Assembly (NCBI GenBank): GCA_944368155.1 | Contig: CALVWW010000003.1 | Location: forward strand, 118,562 to 182,561 | Direction of reading: 5' to 3' | Length of the DNA stretch: 64,000 nucleotides | DNA from: an uncultured Clostridia bacterium | GTDB lineage: Bacteria > Bacillota > Clostridia > Christensenellales > Borkfalkiaceae | Part shown: one piece after another, positions 35,739 through 46,780 of the stretch | How the letters are laid out: each line of letters opens with the position of its first letter | Numbering within the stretch: position 1 is the first letter of the stretch | Made by a program: the position numbers and the translations under genes | The notes under the pieces: generated by a model | Databases searched by the model: none | What the model was told of the DNA's origin: nothing | Seen by the model: the letters and a program-made list of their open reading frames with translations, nothing else

Positions 35739-36902
35739 ATGAGAAAATTATTTACAAGCGAAAGCGTCACCGAAGGACATCCCGATAAACTATGCGACCA
35801 GATATCCGACGGAATACTGGATGCCATACTCTTGGAAGACAGGATGGCGCGCTGCGCGATTGAGTGCTGTGCGGCGTACAATCAGATTCTCATAATGGGA
35901 GAAGTCACCACAGACGCCAAAGTAAAATTTAAAAAAGTAGCGCGCGACGTTATGGCTAAAGTCGGCTATACTTTCGGAAATTTCCGTGCCGACAACTGCA
36001 AAATAACGCTCGCCGTACACAGACAGAGCCCTGACATTGCCATGGGCGTGGACAGCTCTCTCGAAAACCGTGCAGGAGGCGAGATGGCCGACCTCATCGG
36101 CGCGGGCGACCAGGGCATGATGTTCGGCTACGCATGCAACGAGACGGCGGAATATATGCCGCTCACCGCACACCTCGCAAACAGAATGGCTAAGCGGCTT
36201 GCGGACGTGAGAAAGTGCGGACTTTTGCCCTATCTGCGCCCCGACGGAAAAACGCAGGTGACCGTGGAATATGAAGGGCGAAAGCCTGTGCGCGTAGATA
36301 CCGTCGTGGTTTCGGCCCAGCACAACGAAAACGTCAATCAGGACATGCTGAAAAAGGACATTAAAAAATACGTTATCGACAGCGTTATCCCGAAGGAACT
36401 TCTGGACGAGAACACCAAATATTTCATAAACCCCACGGGCAGATTCGAAATAGGCGGCCCGGAAGGCGACAGCGGGCTTACGGGCAGAAAGATAATCGTA
36501 GATACCTACGGCGGCAGGTGTGCGCACGGCGGCGGAGCCTTTTCCGGCAAAGACCCGACGAAGGTCGACCGTTCTTCGGCATATATGGCAAGATACGTAT
36601 GCAAAAACATTGTTGCAGCCGGGCTTGCCGATGAAATTGAACTTCAGGTGGCGTACGCAATAGGCGTATCCAAACCAGTTTCAATATTCGTAGACACCTA
36701 TGGCACGGGCAAACTTTCCGACAGCGCGATTGCAGATATCGTCGTAAAAGAATTTGACCTGCGCCCCTACTCCGTGATTGAAACGCTCGGACTGAGAGCA
36801 CCAATATATCTTCAGACTGCGGCTTACGGGCACTTCGGAAAACCCAATCTCCCCTGGGAGAGGCTCGACAGGGTGGACGACCTTAAAAAATACATCAGCT
36901 AG
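35739..36902 (+). CDS. metK: S-adenosylmethionine synthetase
   Basis: 387 residues. Methionine + ATP gives SAM. Signatures: [17 protein letters not shown] at residue 4 on, [12 protein letters not shown] near residue 125, and [17 protein letters not shown] typical full-length homotetramer subunit, controlled by the SAM riboswitch upstream. Confidence 0.98.
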   Translation: MRKLFTSESVTEGHPDKLCDQISDGILDAILLEDRMARCAIECCAAYNQILIMGEVTTDAKVKFKKVARDVMAKVGYTFGNFRADNCKITLAVHRQSPDIAMGVDSSLENRAGGEMADLIGAGDQGMMFGYACNETAEYMPLTAHLANRMAKRLADVRKCGLLPYLRPDGKTQVTVEYEGRKPVRVDTVVVSAQHNENVNQDMLKKDIKKYVIDSVIPKELLDENTKYFINPTGRFEIGGPEGDSGLTGRKIIVDTYGGRCAHGGGAFSGKDPTKVDRSSAYMARYVCKNIVAAGLADEIELQVAYAIGVSKPVSIFVDTYGTGKLSDSAIADIVVKEFDLRPYSVIETLGLRAPIYLQTAAYGHFGKPNLPWERLDRVDDLKKYIS

Positions 36903-36939
36903 TTCACGAATTTTTCGCCTTGGCCGAATGCGAAAAATT
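36903..36939 (+). terminator. TTCACGAA-flanked hairpin behind metK
   Basis: Starts directly at the metK stop: TTCACGAATTTTTCGC, 11-12 nt loop, GCGAAAAATT. The left flank matches the dispersed family; the right CGTGA arm is missing. It lies in the leader of comF. Confidence 0.55.
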
Positions 36940-36948
36940 TATAATATT

Positions 36949-37680
36949 ATGAATTTCAAGAAATTTGCCGAAAATTTGCGGGACACGCTGTTCCCGAAAG
37001 ATATCACCTGCGACATATGCGGCGCCGAAATTTTTGACGGCGGGCACTTTTGCAAAAACTGCGCACCGACCGTGATACTGAACGACGGCAGCACATGTCC
37101 CGTTTGCGGCAGAAAGACGGCGCGGCCTGAGATATGTATGGAATGCAAAGCCGACGCGCCGAAATTCAGGCGCGGCATTTCAGTATTTGTCTACAGCGGA
37201 GGCGCGGCAAAACTCATACTCAAATTTAAAAACGGAGGCAGTTACTTAAAGGACTACCTGGGTGCGCTGGTGGCAGACAAGGCAAAAACATTGCCGCACT
37301 GCGACTGCGTGACCTTTGTGCCCGTTACAAAGAAGCGCAGACGCGAAAGGGGATACAACCAGGGCGAACTGCTGGCCGAAGTTATATCAAAAAAGCTTGG
37401 TATTCCTGTAGTGCGGCCGCTCATTAAAAAGCGCGATACGCCCGAACAGAAGGCGCTGGGTAAAAAGGAGAGGCTGGATAACCTGAGGGCCTGCTTTGAA
37501 ATTTGCGACAGACAGTCCGTCAAGGGAAAGACCGTGCTCCTTGCAGACGACGTTCTTACCACGGGCGCGACTGCAGATGAGGTATGCCGCGAACTGTTGA
37601 TTGCCGGCGCCAAAGAAATTTATTTTGCAACCGTAGCGTCCGTAGAATACTCCCCTTTCCCTCAAAAAACAGAAAATTAA
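36949..37680 (+). CDS. comF: ComF family phosphoribosyltransferase-like protein
   Basis: About 243 residues. N-terminal zinc ribbon (CDICGAEI ... CKNC ... CPVCGRK ... CMEC), then a type I phosphoribosyltransferase fold with the PRPP motif VLLADDVLTTGATADE near residue 200. ComF is a DNA uptake protein in competent Firmicutes; other com genes are not in the window. The start is uncertain: an ATG at 36928 in frame would lie within the hairpin behind metK, so I prefer 36949. Neither has a ribosome site. Confidence 0.88.
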   Translation: MNFKKFAENLRDTLFPKDITCDICGAEIFDGGHFCKNCAPTVILNDGSTCPVCGRKTARPEICMECKADAPKFRRGISVFVYSGGAAKLILKFKNGGSYLKDYLGALVADKAKTLPHCDCVTFVPVTKKRRRERGYNQGELLAEVISKKLGIPVVRPLIKKRDTPEQKALGKKERLDNLRACFEICDRQSVKGKTVLLADDVLTTGATADEVCRELLIAGAKEIYFATVASVEYSPFPQKTEN

Positions 37681-37697
37681 AAATAAATTTTAAGCTT

Positions 37698-37745
37698 AAA
37701 TCGGCGCGGGTGCTCGCAAAAATTTGCGAGCACCCGCGCCGATTT
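37698..37745. terminator. Bidirectional long hairpin, comF / ligA
   Basis: 23-bp perfect arms with a 2-nt centre between convergent genes, bordered by A/T-rich sequence on both sides. Confidence 0.8.
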
Positions 37746-37769
37746 ATTGAATCTTAAAAATGAGTTCGG

Positions 37770-39716
<1,947 letters not shown>

Positions 39717-39740
39717 TTACCGCATTATAAATTCAATTAT

Positions 39741-39895
39741 TGACCTCGGAGATGCGAGCCCGATGCCCATAACGGGTTCATAGGTGCAAGCAAGACAAGG
39801 AGCGTGCGGAAGGTTTGAGGGAGCTTACTTAGGCGTAAGTGACCGAAAACACCCGTAAGCACGACGCGGTATTGCGCCGCAGATATGAAACCGCA
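39741..39895 (-). repeat. Long dispersed intergenic repeat, copy 1
   Basis: Lies between pcrA and ligA and starts 12-18 nt behind the pcrA stop. It has the segments TGACCTCGGAGATGCGAG, TTCATAGGTGCAAGCAAGAC, a small hairpin GCTTAC-TTAGGC-GTAAG followed by TGACCGA, and CGCGGTATTGCGCCGC. The same order occurs in copies at 42332, 44313 and (partly) 59571. Confidence 0.7.
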
Positions 39896-39907
39896 CGGAC
39901 CTGTATG

Positions 39908-42208
39908 TTATCCGATGATAGTTAAAGGGGCGAGAGAAGCCGACAGCTCCTTTATCCCCTGCCCGTCGAAGGCCACGTTTATAACCGCGCCGCCGTTTTT
40001 TACGGCGACTACTGTGCCGTTTCCGAACTTTGCGTGGCGGACCTTGGTGCCCACCTTGTACTTGCCGCCTGCAGATATATTTTCGCTCTGCATTCCGAAC
40101 CCTGAGAATGAGCGGGCAGGGCTTGCATATGACGCAGGGCGGGAAGAAAACTCTTCGTCGGCCGAATAGAGCGAGCGGGAATATCCCCTGTCCTCCTCGT
40201 CGCGGCGGGAATTGCCGTAGCCGCTCCGGCCGCCTCCGTAGAAGTCGCCCGAATAACCTCCGCCGTATTCGCGGCCATAGCCGGAATAGCGGTTGCCTGC
40301 ATACACGGGCGTATCTTTTATGCCGAGCTGGGAAGAAAGTTCCTTTAAAAAGCGTGAAGGCATTGTGCGCTCGCGTCTGCCGTATAAATTGCGCTCCTTT
40401 GCGCGCGTGAGGAACAGGCGCTCCTTTGCACGCGTTATGGCGACATACATGAGCCTGCGCTCCTCTTCAAGCTCCCGTCCTTCGCTCTCCGCCCTCGACG
40501 AGGGCATAATTCCGTCCTCAAGGCCGGCTATGAATACGGCGCGGAATTCAAGCCCTTTAACCGAGTGAATGGTTGCGAGCGTTACATACTCGCTCTCGTC
40601 CATCTCGTCGGTATCGGAGTAGAGGGTTACCTGACTCAGGTATTCGCTGAGAGCCGCCTCTGGATTGAGGCGGGAAAAGTCGTCGACAGAGGCGATAAAC
40701 TCGTCGACATTTGCCAAATCGTTCTCGTCCTCATAGGCATCTTTGAGCCCTGCGGCGGAAATAACATCGCGCACAAAGACGTTTACGGGGGTATCGAGCG
40801 AAGATATCACAAGCCCCTTTATGAGCGTTCCGAAGTCCTTCAGCTTATTTTTAGCGCCGGAGTTCAGGGGCAGGCTGTCGCAATCCAAGACGGCGTCGTA
40901 CAGCGAGAGGCCGTTTGCACGGGCGTACGCTTCCATAGTCTCCAGCGTTTTGGCGCCGATACCGCGGCGGGGCACGTTTATTATTCGGGTGAGCGCCTCG
41001 TTATCGTAAGGGTTGGCAACAAGCCGCAGGTAGGCAAGGACGTCCTTTATCTCCTTCCTTTCAAAGAACTTGAGGCCGCCGAACACCTTATAAGGGATGT
41101 TATATTTATTGAATTCCTGCTCGAAAGAGCGCGTGAGCGCGTTTATGCGCATGAGTATTGCAAAGTCAGAATATTTATATCCTCCGGTGAGCACAAGGTC
41201 GGAAATCGTACGGGCGGCAAACAGCGCCTCGGAGAGTTCGTCCTCAGCAGGGAAATACTGCGGTTTTGCGCCCTCTTCCTCGTCCGTCCACAGCGTTTTT
41301 CCGCGGCGGCCGGAGTTGTTCTTTATTATTGCGTTGGCAAGGCCGAGTATGCTGCCGGTCGAGCGGTAATTGCGTTCGAGCTTATATACCTTGGCTTCGG
41401 GAAAATCATCGTCAAAGCGCAGAATATTTTCTATCTCCGCGCCGCGCCAGCCGTAGATAGACTGGTCGTCGTCTCCCACGCAGAAGAGGTTGCCGTGCAC
41501 CTTGGTAAGCAGTTTGATTATGTCGTACTGAACGGCGTTTGTGTCCTGAAATTCGTCAACGAGCACATATTTGAACCTGTCCGACAGATATTCCCTGACT
41601 TCGGCGTTCGAGCGGAGCAGTCTGCGCGCATACAGTAAAAGGTCGTCGAAGTCGAGTGCGTTATTCTCCTTTAAATGCGCCTCGTAACTGCGGTATACCC
41701 GCATATAGTCGTCGATGTTGCGCTCGTATTCGTGCTTCCTTGCGTACTGGTCGGGCGCCAAGCCGAGCATTTTTGCGTTGCCTATGTGATACTTGCAGTT
41801 TTTGAGCATCTTATCGTCGTCGAAGTCGAGCTCTTTCAAGCACTTCTTTATTATGTTTTTACGCTCGGTTTCGCTGTAGATAGAAAAGTCGGGCTTTATG
41901 CCCGCCTCGTCGGTAAATCTGCGGAGTATGCGCACGCACATCGAGTGAATGGTGCATATCCACATATCAGAGACGTCGCCGCACACAAGGCGCACCCTCT
42001 CCTTCATTTCGGCGGCGGCCTTATTGGTAAAAGTTATGGCAAGTATGCCCTGAGGAGAGGCAAGGCCGCAATTCAATATGTAAGCTATGCGCGAGGTTAA
42101 AACGCGCGTTTTGCCGCTGCCTGCGCCCGCAAGCACGAGCACGGCTCCCTCGGTATCGCACACCGGTTTTATCTGTTCTTCATTCAAACTTTTAAGTATT
42201 TCGTCCAT
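39908..42208 (-). CDS. pcrA: ATP-dependent DNA helicase PcrA/UvrD
   Basis: 766 residues, superfamily 1A 3'-5' helicase for repair and rolling-circle replication. Motifs: AGAGSGKT (Walker A, about 28-35), VDEFQDTN (motif II), GDDDQSIYGWRGA (III), LERNYRS (IV), and VMTIHSVKGLEF-type motif V as TIHSVKGLEF. The C terminus has a Gly/Tyr/Arg-rich linker (about 640-700) before the tudor-like end that binds RNA polymerase. Its promoter gives a leader of only about 1-2 nt. Confidence 0.97.
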   Translation of the reverse strand: MDEILKSLNEEQIKPVCDTEGAVLVLAGAGSGKTRVLTSRIAYILNCGLASPQGILAITFTNKAAAEMKERVRLVCGDVSDMWICTIHSMCVRILRRFTDEAGIKPDFSIYSETERKNIIKKCLKELDFDDDKMLKNCKYHIGNAKMLGLAPDQYARKHEYERNIDDYMRVYRSYEAHLKENNALDFDDLLLYARRLLRSNAEVREYLSDRFKYVLVDEFQDTNAVQYDIIKLLTKVHGNLFCVGDDDQSIYGWRGAEIENILRFDDDFPEAKVYKLERNYRSTGSILGLANAIIKNNSGRRGKTLWTDEEEGAKPQYFPAEDELSEALFAARTISDLVLTGGYKYSDFAILMRINALTRSFEQEFNKYNIPYKVFGGLKFFERKEIKDVLAYLRLVANPYDNEALTRIINVPRRGIGAKTLETMEAYARANGLSLYDAVLDCDSLPLNSGAKNKLKDFGTLIKGLVISSLDTPVNVFVRDVISAAGLKDAYEDENDLANVDEFIASVDDFSRLNPEAALSEYLSQVTLYSDTDEMDESEYVTLATIHSVKGLEFRAVFIAGLEDGIMPSSRAESEGRELEEERRLMYVAITRAKERLFLTRAKERNLYGRRERTMPSRFLKELSSQLGIKDTPVYAGNRYSGYGREYGGGYSGDFYGGGRSGYGNSRRDEEDRGYSRSLYSADEEFSSRPASYASPARSFSGFGMQSENISAGGKYKVGTKVRHAKFGNGTVVAVKNGGAVINVAFDGQGIKELSASLAPLTIIG

Positions 42209-42216
42209 TTGAATTA

Positions 42217-42245
42217 ATTATAACACAGGGAGGCAAAAAACACAA
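42217..42245 (-). promoter_or_regulatory. Promoter of pcrA, leaderless or nearly so
   Basis: TTGTGT (complement of 42240-42245), 17-nt spacer, TATAAT (complement of 42217-42222), 8 nt to the ATG. No ribosome site. Confidence 0.65.
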
Positions 42246-42265
42246 TTTATTGCGGCAGACTTTGG

Positions 42266-42300
42266 GACGGGGCGCGCAAATTTTTTGCGCGCCCCGCCCC
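42266..42300 (-). terminator. GC-rich hairpin upstream of pcrA
   Basis: GGGGCGCGCAAA/TTTGCGCGCCCC stem. It probably terminates transcription arriving from the orf125/rpsU side. Confidence 0.7.
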
Positions 42301-42331
42301 TGCCCCTAGTTTCAATTATTTTTCCTCATAA

Positions 42332-42541
42332 TGACCTCGAAGATACGAGCCAAGAACCCCTCCGCCGCTATGCGGCACCTCCCCTCAAAGGGGCGGTGCC
42401 GCATTAAAAAAGCAATTAGTGACTGCATAGATGCGAGCAAGACAAGGCGCGCGAGCATTTACGAGGGGGAGTGTACACTGACGTACATGACCCGAGGAAA
42501 ACGGAGCGCAACAAAGTATTGCGAAGTATATATGCAGGCAA
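42332..42541 (-). repeat. Long dispersed intergenic repeat, copy 2, with nested hairpin
   Basis: Same order of segments as copy 1: ATGACCTCGAAGATACGAG, GACTGCATAGATGCGAGCAA, small hairpin GTGTAC-ACTGAC-GTACATGACC, then GCGCAACAAAGTATTGCGAAG. It ends 16 nt from the stop of orf125. An extra hairpin (GCGGCACC-CCCCT / AGGGG-GGTGCCGC, 42371-42404) is inserted in the left half. With the pcrA promoter it fills the gene-free stretch 42209-42556. Confidence 0.7.
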
Positions 42542-42556
42542 GCGGACTAAAGATTT

Positions 42557-42934
42557 TTACAGCGGCACTTCCTTCTCCTTGCGGTAGCGCTCGAGCGCCT
42601 CTAGATACTTTGCCGAAAGCTCCAGATTATAGCGCTGTTTTTCCTCATAAGTGAGAGTGTTGTAATACTCCCTGTCGGTGAGTCTCCCGATTGCGTCGGA
42701 TACCTCTCCGAATTCGTCGAGCATGGCCTTCACCCTCAGATAAAATTCGTCGGGAGCCTGTCCCTTGATTTCGCGCTGCACCTTGCTGCCGATGTAACTT
42801 TTAACCTTGTTTTCGTTAAGTCCTAAGTTTTTTGCCTGCAATTCCCCCTCCTTTAAGTTGGTTTTGCAGTTTTCCCAGAAGTTATTTTTCAGCCGTTGTT
42901 TTGCCTGACGTGCCATTGCTTTTATGGTTTCCAT
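42557..42934 (-). CDS. Small conserved-looking protein, unknown function
   Basis: 125 residues from the ATG at 42934, which has an AAGGAG ribosome site; an in-frame ATG 60 nt upstream does not. Mostly helical, Lys/Glu-rich, with the central part LGLNENKVKSYIGSKVQ and YNTLTYEEKQRYNLELSAKY. No membrane segment or known motif. It follows rpsU by 83 nt on the same strand. Confidence 0.75.
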   Translation of the reverse strand: METIKAMARQAKQRLKNNFWENCKTNLKEGELQAKNLGLNENKVKSYIGSKVQREIKGQAPDEFYLRVKAMLDEFGEVSDAIGRLTDREYYNTLTYEEKQRYNLELSAKYLEALERYRKEKEVPL

Positions 42935-43017
42935 AATAACTCCTTTTGCGCCAAAATGCGACAACAATTTAAAATGAAAAAGCCCAGCCGACATCGCGTC
43001 AGCCAGACCTTTTAAAC

Positions 43018-43194
43018 TTAGTTCTTATTGCGTTTTCTTGCCGCTTCAGCCTTCTTGCGGCGCTTTACCGAAGGAGATTCGTAGAATTCCTTTCTGCGAA
43101 GGTCGCCTATAATGCCGTCGCGCGAGCACTTTCTTTTGAACCTTTTGATTGCGCTCTCTACCGATTCGTTCTCGCCTACTCTTATGGTGGACAC
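43018..43194 (-). CDS. rpsU: 30S ribosomal protein S21
   Basis: 58 residues; GTG start with GGAGGG about 10 nt upstream. Sequence fits S21: [20 protein letters not shown], then [25 protein letters not shown] and a basic tail. S21 aids base pairing of the ribosome with the Shine-Dalgarno sequence. Its presence is of note in a genome with several leaderless starts. Confidence 0.95.
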   Translation of the reverse strand: MSTIRVGENESVESAIKRFKRKCSRDGIIGDLRRKEFYESPSVKRRKKAEAARKRNKN

Positions 43195-43347
43195 AGCTTT
43201 TCAACCCTCCTTCGCCTACGCACTTATTTGCCGGATTTTCACCGAGCTTTTGTATTATAGCAGAGAAAATTTACCATTGTCAAATATTTAACACAAAAAA
43301 ATGACGAATTTTGCGCCATTTTTTAACTTTTTTTGAAGTTTTATGCG

Positions 43348-44214
43348 CTATGCAACGAGCAGCGCTATCGCGTTGATGATTACGCCCACGGCAACGCTTA
43401 TTAAATAGGTAGCCACAATAAGCAAAATGTTGCGCTTTATGCGCTTGCCGTTTCTGAACAGGACGACAAACCCGAGCCCGGCGTTTGCGCACAGCCCCGC
43501 CACACAGCTGCCGAACGTCATAAACCCGTCGATATAAGTCTGGGTTATTATCACGCTTGACGCGCAGTTCGGTATGAGGCCTATCGCCGAAGTTATGAAC
43601 GGCTGGAAGGAGCCGCCTATTATCAGCGAGGAAATGGAATCTTCGCCCACTTCATAGATTATACAGCCGAGCACCATGTTGACTATCAGAAGATATAGTG
43701 CAATCTTCAACGAGTGAATGAGCGGGTCAATAAGATAAACCTTCAAATCGCTCTTGCCCTCGTGCTCGCGCCCGCAGGAAAAGGCATGCACGTCCTCCTC
43801 GGACAGAGGCATTACAGAGAGCTTTTCGCCCGACAGCATAAAATTTGCTGCATATCCGACAATGACCGCAACAATAAGCTTGATAACGACAAGCGGCACT
43901 ATCATATCGGCACGGGAGCCCTCGGACAGAAGAATGATGAGTGCTTCGTCGGAGGTAGCAAGAAACACTGCAAGCAGCGTGCCCGTGCGGATAAGGCCTT
44001 TATCGTACAGCTTTGCCGCCATTACCGAAAAGCCGCACTGCGGTATGATTCCCGTGGCCGCGCCGATTAGCGGCGCAAGATTGCCCTGTAACCTTTCGTG
44101 GTCCTTGGAAAAGGAAGTTTTGTGCTCTAAAAGCTCTATCAGCACGTAGATTACAAAAATGAACGGGAATATTTTAAGCGTATCTAAAAACGCGTCTAAA
44201 ATTGCGTCCCACAT
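43348..44214 (-). CDS. Putative heavy-metal permease (ArsP-2/DUF2899 type)
   Basis: 288 residues, about eight transmembrane helices. Two related motifs, GIIPQCGFSVMAA (about 55-67) and GLIPNCASSVIIT (about 215-227), show the inverted duplication of the family; the Pro-x-Cys in each suggests metal or arsenic-type ligands. A cytosolic loop of about 35 residues with Cys and His lies between halves. Direction and substrate are unknown. No metal-responsive regulator is adjacent. Confidence 0.75.
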   Translation of the reverse strand: MWDAILDAFLDTLKIFPFIFVIYVLIELLEHKTSFSKDHERLQGNLAPLIGAATGIIPQCGFSVMAAKLYDKGLIRTGTLLAVFLATSDEALIILLSEGSRADMIVPLVVIKLIVAVIVGYAANFMLSGEKLSVMPLSEEDVHAFSCGREHEGKSDLKVYLIDPLIHSLKIALYLLIVNMVLGCIIYEVGEDSISSLIIGGSFQPFITSAIGLIPNCASSVIITQTYIDGFMTFGSCVAGLCANAGLGFVVLFRNGKRIKRNILLIVATYLISVAVGVIINAIALLVA

Positions 44215-44282
44215 AATTTTTGATTTATATTACCTTAATATTATTACCCTGAAAACCGCCTGTTAAACGGCAAATTAAAAAG

Positions 44283-44307
44283 CAATGCCGCGGATGCCGC
44301 GGCATTG
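44283..44307. terminator. Hairpin upstream of permease gene
   Basis: CAATGCCGCG / CGCGGCATTG with a 5-nt loop. It lies between the permease start and the repeat at 44313 and likely ends upstream minus-strand transcription. Confidence 0.6.
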
Positions 44308-44312
44308 ATTAC

Positions 44313-44614
44313 TGACCTTATTTTATATACTCGATAAGGGGTTGCAGATGAAAGCCGGAAATCCCGCAGCACTCACCGATAAAAAACTTTATAGAAACGA
44401 ACAGAGCGCGGCGCGCGAGAAAAACTTGAAGGAGCGTACTAAAGCGTAAATGACCCAACAGGGTTCCCAAAACAGGTTTTCAAAGCAAAAATTTTTCGGG
44501 AAGAGGAGAAACCGCTAAACGGATACGGCAGAAAAGTTTACTTTGCTGCCTATCTGTTACTGCGTGTTTCGACGAGCCGCAGCGCAACAATGCTATGCGA
44601 AGTTTATATGAAGT
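44313..44614 (-). repeat. Long dispersed intergenic repeat, copy 3, with internal insertion
   Basis: Starts with TGACCTTATTTTATATACTCG, has GAAGGAGCGTAC-TAAAGC-GTAAATGACCC, then an extra stretch of about 100 bases, and ends GCGCAACAATGCTATGCGAAG against the stop of the ABC gene. The insertion contains its own imperfect hairpin (GGCAG ... TTTACTTT ... CTGCC), like the one near 27.9 kb. It fills most of the gene-free stretch 44215-44614. Confidence 0.65.
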
Positions 44615-45850
44615 TTATCGGCGCTTTTTGTTTTTGGCAGACTTTTCAGGGGGAGAAAACTGCTTAATTCTCTCCTCTGTCTCCGCCTTAGTGAGGGGCA
44701 TGAAATCTGCATCTGTATTCCTCTCGTCGGCGATATAGCCCCCGTCACGCGTGAGCACGGTGAGCTGGGTCTCTCCGTCGAACACATAGAGATGAGTCAA
44801 ATCAATCGTAAGCGTATGAGATTCACCCTTAACGGCCTTCTCTAAAAACACAGTGAGGCTGACGTTTTTGGAGATATCTATCTCGCCGAGTCCCCTGCCG
44901 TCGACAGTATCGGCGCCGCACACCGTTCCCTCGACCTGAGGCGAGGCGGCATCAACTGCAATATCTTCGGGACGAATGCCCAAAGTAACCTGCCTGCCGG
45001 TTCCCGCATATTCGCCGACTGTCGGCCAGCGGTCGACAATGTTCTGAGGCACCGCGAGCTTTTTATCGTCGAAAAGACAATACACCGTTCCGTCGGAATC
45101 GCGCTCGATTGTTACATGCTGAACGAGATTCATTGTGGGGCTGCCCACAAAGAAGCCCACATAGGCGTTTGCAGGGTAGTCGTACAGGTTGCGGGGCGAA
45201 TCTATCTGCTGAACAAAGCCCTCTTTCAGAATGACCAGCTTAGTTGCCATGCTCATGGCGTCGGAGATATTTTTTGTGGCAAGTATAAAAGTTCCCTTAA
45301 CCCGCGCCTGAAGGTTTATCAGTACGCTGCGCATCTGGTCGCGCAGCTTTTCGTCCAGACCGGAAAGAGGGTCGTCAAGGAGATAGATTTTCGGCTCCCT
45401 TACCATGGCCCTGCCGTAAGTAGCCAGAAGGCGCTGCGAGGATGTGAGCGCTTTGGGCTTGCGGTACAATACGTCTGTAAGTCCGAGTATTTCCGCCGCA
45501 ACCTTCACTCGCTGGTTTACCACCGCCGTGGGCACGTTGCGCATCTTGAGGCCGAAAGCCATATTGTCGGCAACGGTCAAGGACGGATAGAGTGTGTTGG
45601 AACCGAAAACCATTGCAACGTCGCGCTCTTTTGGGTCGACGTCGTTGACCATTTTATCGCCGATATAAATATCGCCCGTAGTGGCCTCCTCCAGCCCCGC
45701 TATTATGCGCAGAAGGGTAGATTTGCCGCAGGAAGCGCCGCCCGCAACGACGATAAATTCACCGTCGGGCGAAGTTAAATTGACGTTGAAAAGAGCCATT
45801 TTGCCGGATGGATATATCTTGCTCACGCCGGCGAGTTTGAGATTTGCCAT
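44615..45850 (-). CDS. Degenerate MsmK/UgpC-like ABC ATPase
   Basis: 411 residues from the ATG at 45850. ABC domain plus the C-terminal OB-type (TOBE/MalK) regulatory domain. Walker A is intact (G37-GASCGKST45). Other motifs are altered: the Q-loop glutamine is Gly83 (MVFGS), LSGGQ is LTSSQ at 135-139, the catalytic Glu after Walker B is Asp160 (YLLDDP), and the switch histidine is Lys193 (ATKNI). It can probably bind but hardly hydrolyse ATP. No permease or binding-protein gene is adjacent. Ends in a Lys/Arg-rich tail. Confidence 0.85.
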   Translation of the reverse strand: MANLKLAGVSKIYPSGKMALFNVNLTSPDGEFIVVAGGASCGKSTLLRIIAGLEEATTGDIYIGDKMVNDVDPKERDVAMVFGSNTLYPSLTVADNMAFGLKMRNVPTAVVNQRVKVAAEILGLTDVLYRKPKALTSSQRLLATYGRAMVREPKIYLLDDPLSGLDEKLRDQMRSVLINLQARVKGTFILATKNISDAMSMATKLVILKEGFVQQIDSPRNLYDYPANAYVGFFVGSPTMNLVQHVTIERDSDGTVYCLFDDKKLAVPQNIVDRWPTVGEYAGTGRQVTLGIRPEDIAVDAASPQVEGTVCGADTVDGRGLGEIDISKNVSLTVFLEKAVKGESHTLTIDLTHLYVFDGETQLTVLTRDGGYIADERNTDADFMPLTKAETEERIKQFSPPEKSAKNKKRR

Positions 45851-45997
45851 TAAAGCACCCCGTATCAAAGGGACAATCTGCCCCGTTTTTTTGATTTTAT
45901 TTTTTATATAATAGCACAAAACACACACCTTTTCAATTAAAACACGCCCCTTTTTTTGCACGCGCGCAAAAAAAGGGGCGCTATGCAAATCAATGCA

Positions 45998-46026
45998 TTG
46001 CTTTTTGCTTTATTTGGCGCTATAAT
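45998..46026 (+). promoter_or_regulatory. Leaderless promoter of queH
   Basis: TTGCTT, 17-nt spacer, TATAAT (46021-46026), then 6 nt to the ATG at 46033. Confidence 0.65.
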
Positions 46027-46032
46027 TGAGGC

Positions 46033-46668
46033 ATGAACAAGGTCGACTACGACAAATTAATGCAGAGAGAGATTGAAGCGCTGGACGGAAGAAAGCCGAA
46101 ACTTTTGCTGCACAGCTGTTGCGCGCCGTGCTCCTCCGCCTGCCTCGAGCGGCTGAAAGATTACTTTGAAATAACGGTATTTTACTACAACCCGAATATC
46201 GAAGATACAGAATATTTTCTGCGCAAGAGTGAACAGACGCGTTTTATTGAAGAGACGGGCTGGGCAAAAATTTTGGACTGCGACCACGAGGCCGAAAAGT
46301 TTTATGCGGCCGCCGCGGGACTTGAGGACGCGCCCGAGGGCGGCGCAAGGTGCCTTAAATGCTATGAGCTGAGGCTTGCGCGCACGGCTGAAGAAGCTGA
46401 AAAAGGCGGCTTCGAATACTTTGCCACCACTCTCACGATAAGCCCGCAGAAAAGTTCGCGGGTGCTGAACACCATAGGTGAAAAACTTGCGGAAGGCAAA
46501 AATGTAAAGTGGCTCTACTCCGACTTCAAAAAGAGGGGCGGCTATCTGCGCAGCTGCGAACTGGCGCGCGAACACTCGCTTTACCGCCAGAATTACTGCG
46601 GCTGCAAATTTTCGCGCCGCGCCGCTGAAAGCCGCACGGCCGAAAAGCAGAACCTGCATACAGATTAG
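46033..46668 (+). CDS. queH: Epoxyqueuosine reductase QueH
   Basis: 211 residues. Reduces epoxyqueuosine to queuosine in tRNA with iron-sulfur cofactors. Cysteine sets HSCCAPCSS (about 27-35), RCLKCY (about 103-108) and YCGCKF (about 188) match QueH (DUF208). No ribosome site; a TATAAT box ends 6 nt before the ATG. Ends about 110 nt before the carbamoyltransferase-like gene. Confidence 0.93.
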   Translation: MNKVDYDKLMQREIEALDGRKPKLLLHSCCAPCSSACLERLKDYFEITVFYYNPNIEDTEYFLRKSEQTRFIEETGWAKILDCDHEAEKFYAAAAGLEDAPEGGARCLKCYELRLARTAEEAEKGGFEYFATTLTISPQKSSRVLNTIGEKLAEGKNVKWLYSDFKKRGGYLRSCELAREHSLYRQNYCGCKFSRRAAESRTAEKQNLHTD

Positions 46669-46705
46669 GCGAGGCAAAAGCATCCGCATAAACAAAAATT
46701 TACAG

Positions 46706-46734
46706 TTGAAATTTATTGCGGCGTGTGTTATACT
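46706..46734 (+). promoter_or_regulatory. Promoter of carbamoyltransferase-like gene
   Basis: TTGAAA, 17-nt spacer, TATACT, then a leader of about 40 nt with AAGGAAG as ribosome site. Confidence 0.65.
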
Positions 46735-46780
46735 CTAACTATACAGGCGCCGAATGCGCTTAAATTCAAGGAAGAAATTT

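Noticed and set aside
40065..40300. Possible tandem repeat in the pcrA 3' region (Gly/Tyr/Arg-rich)
   Set aside because: This is the normal low-complexity linker of PcrA proteins, without a regular DNA period.
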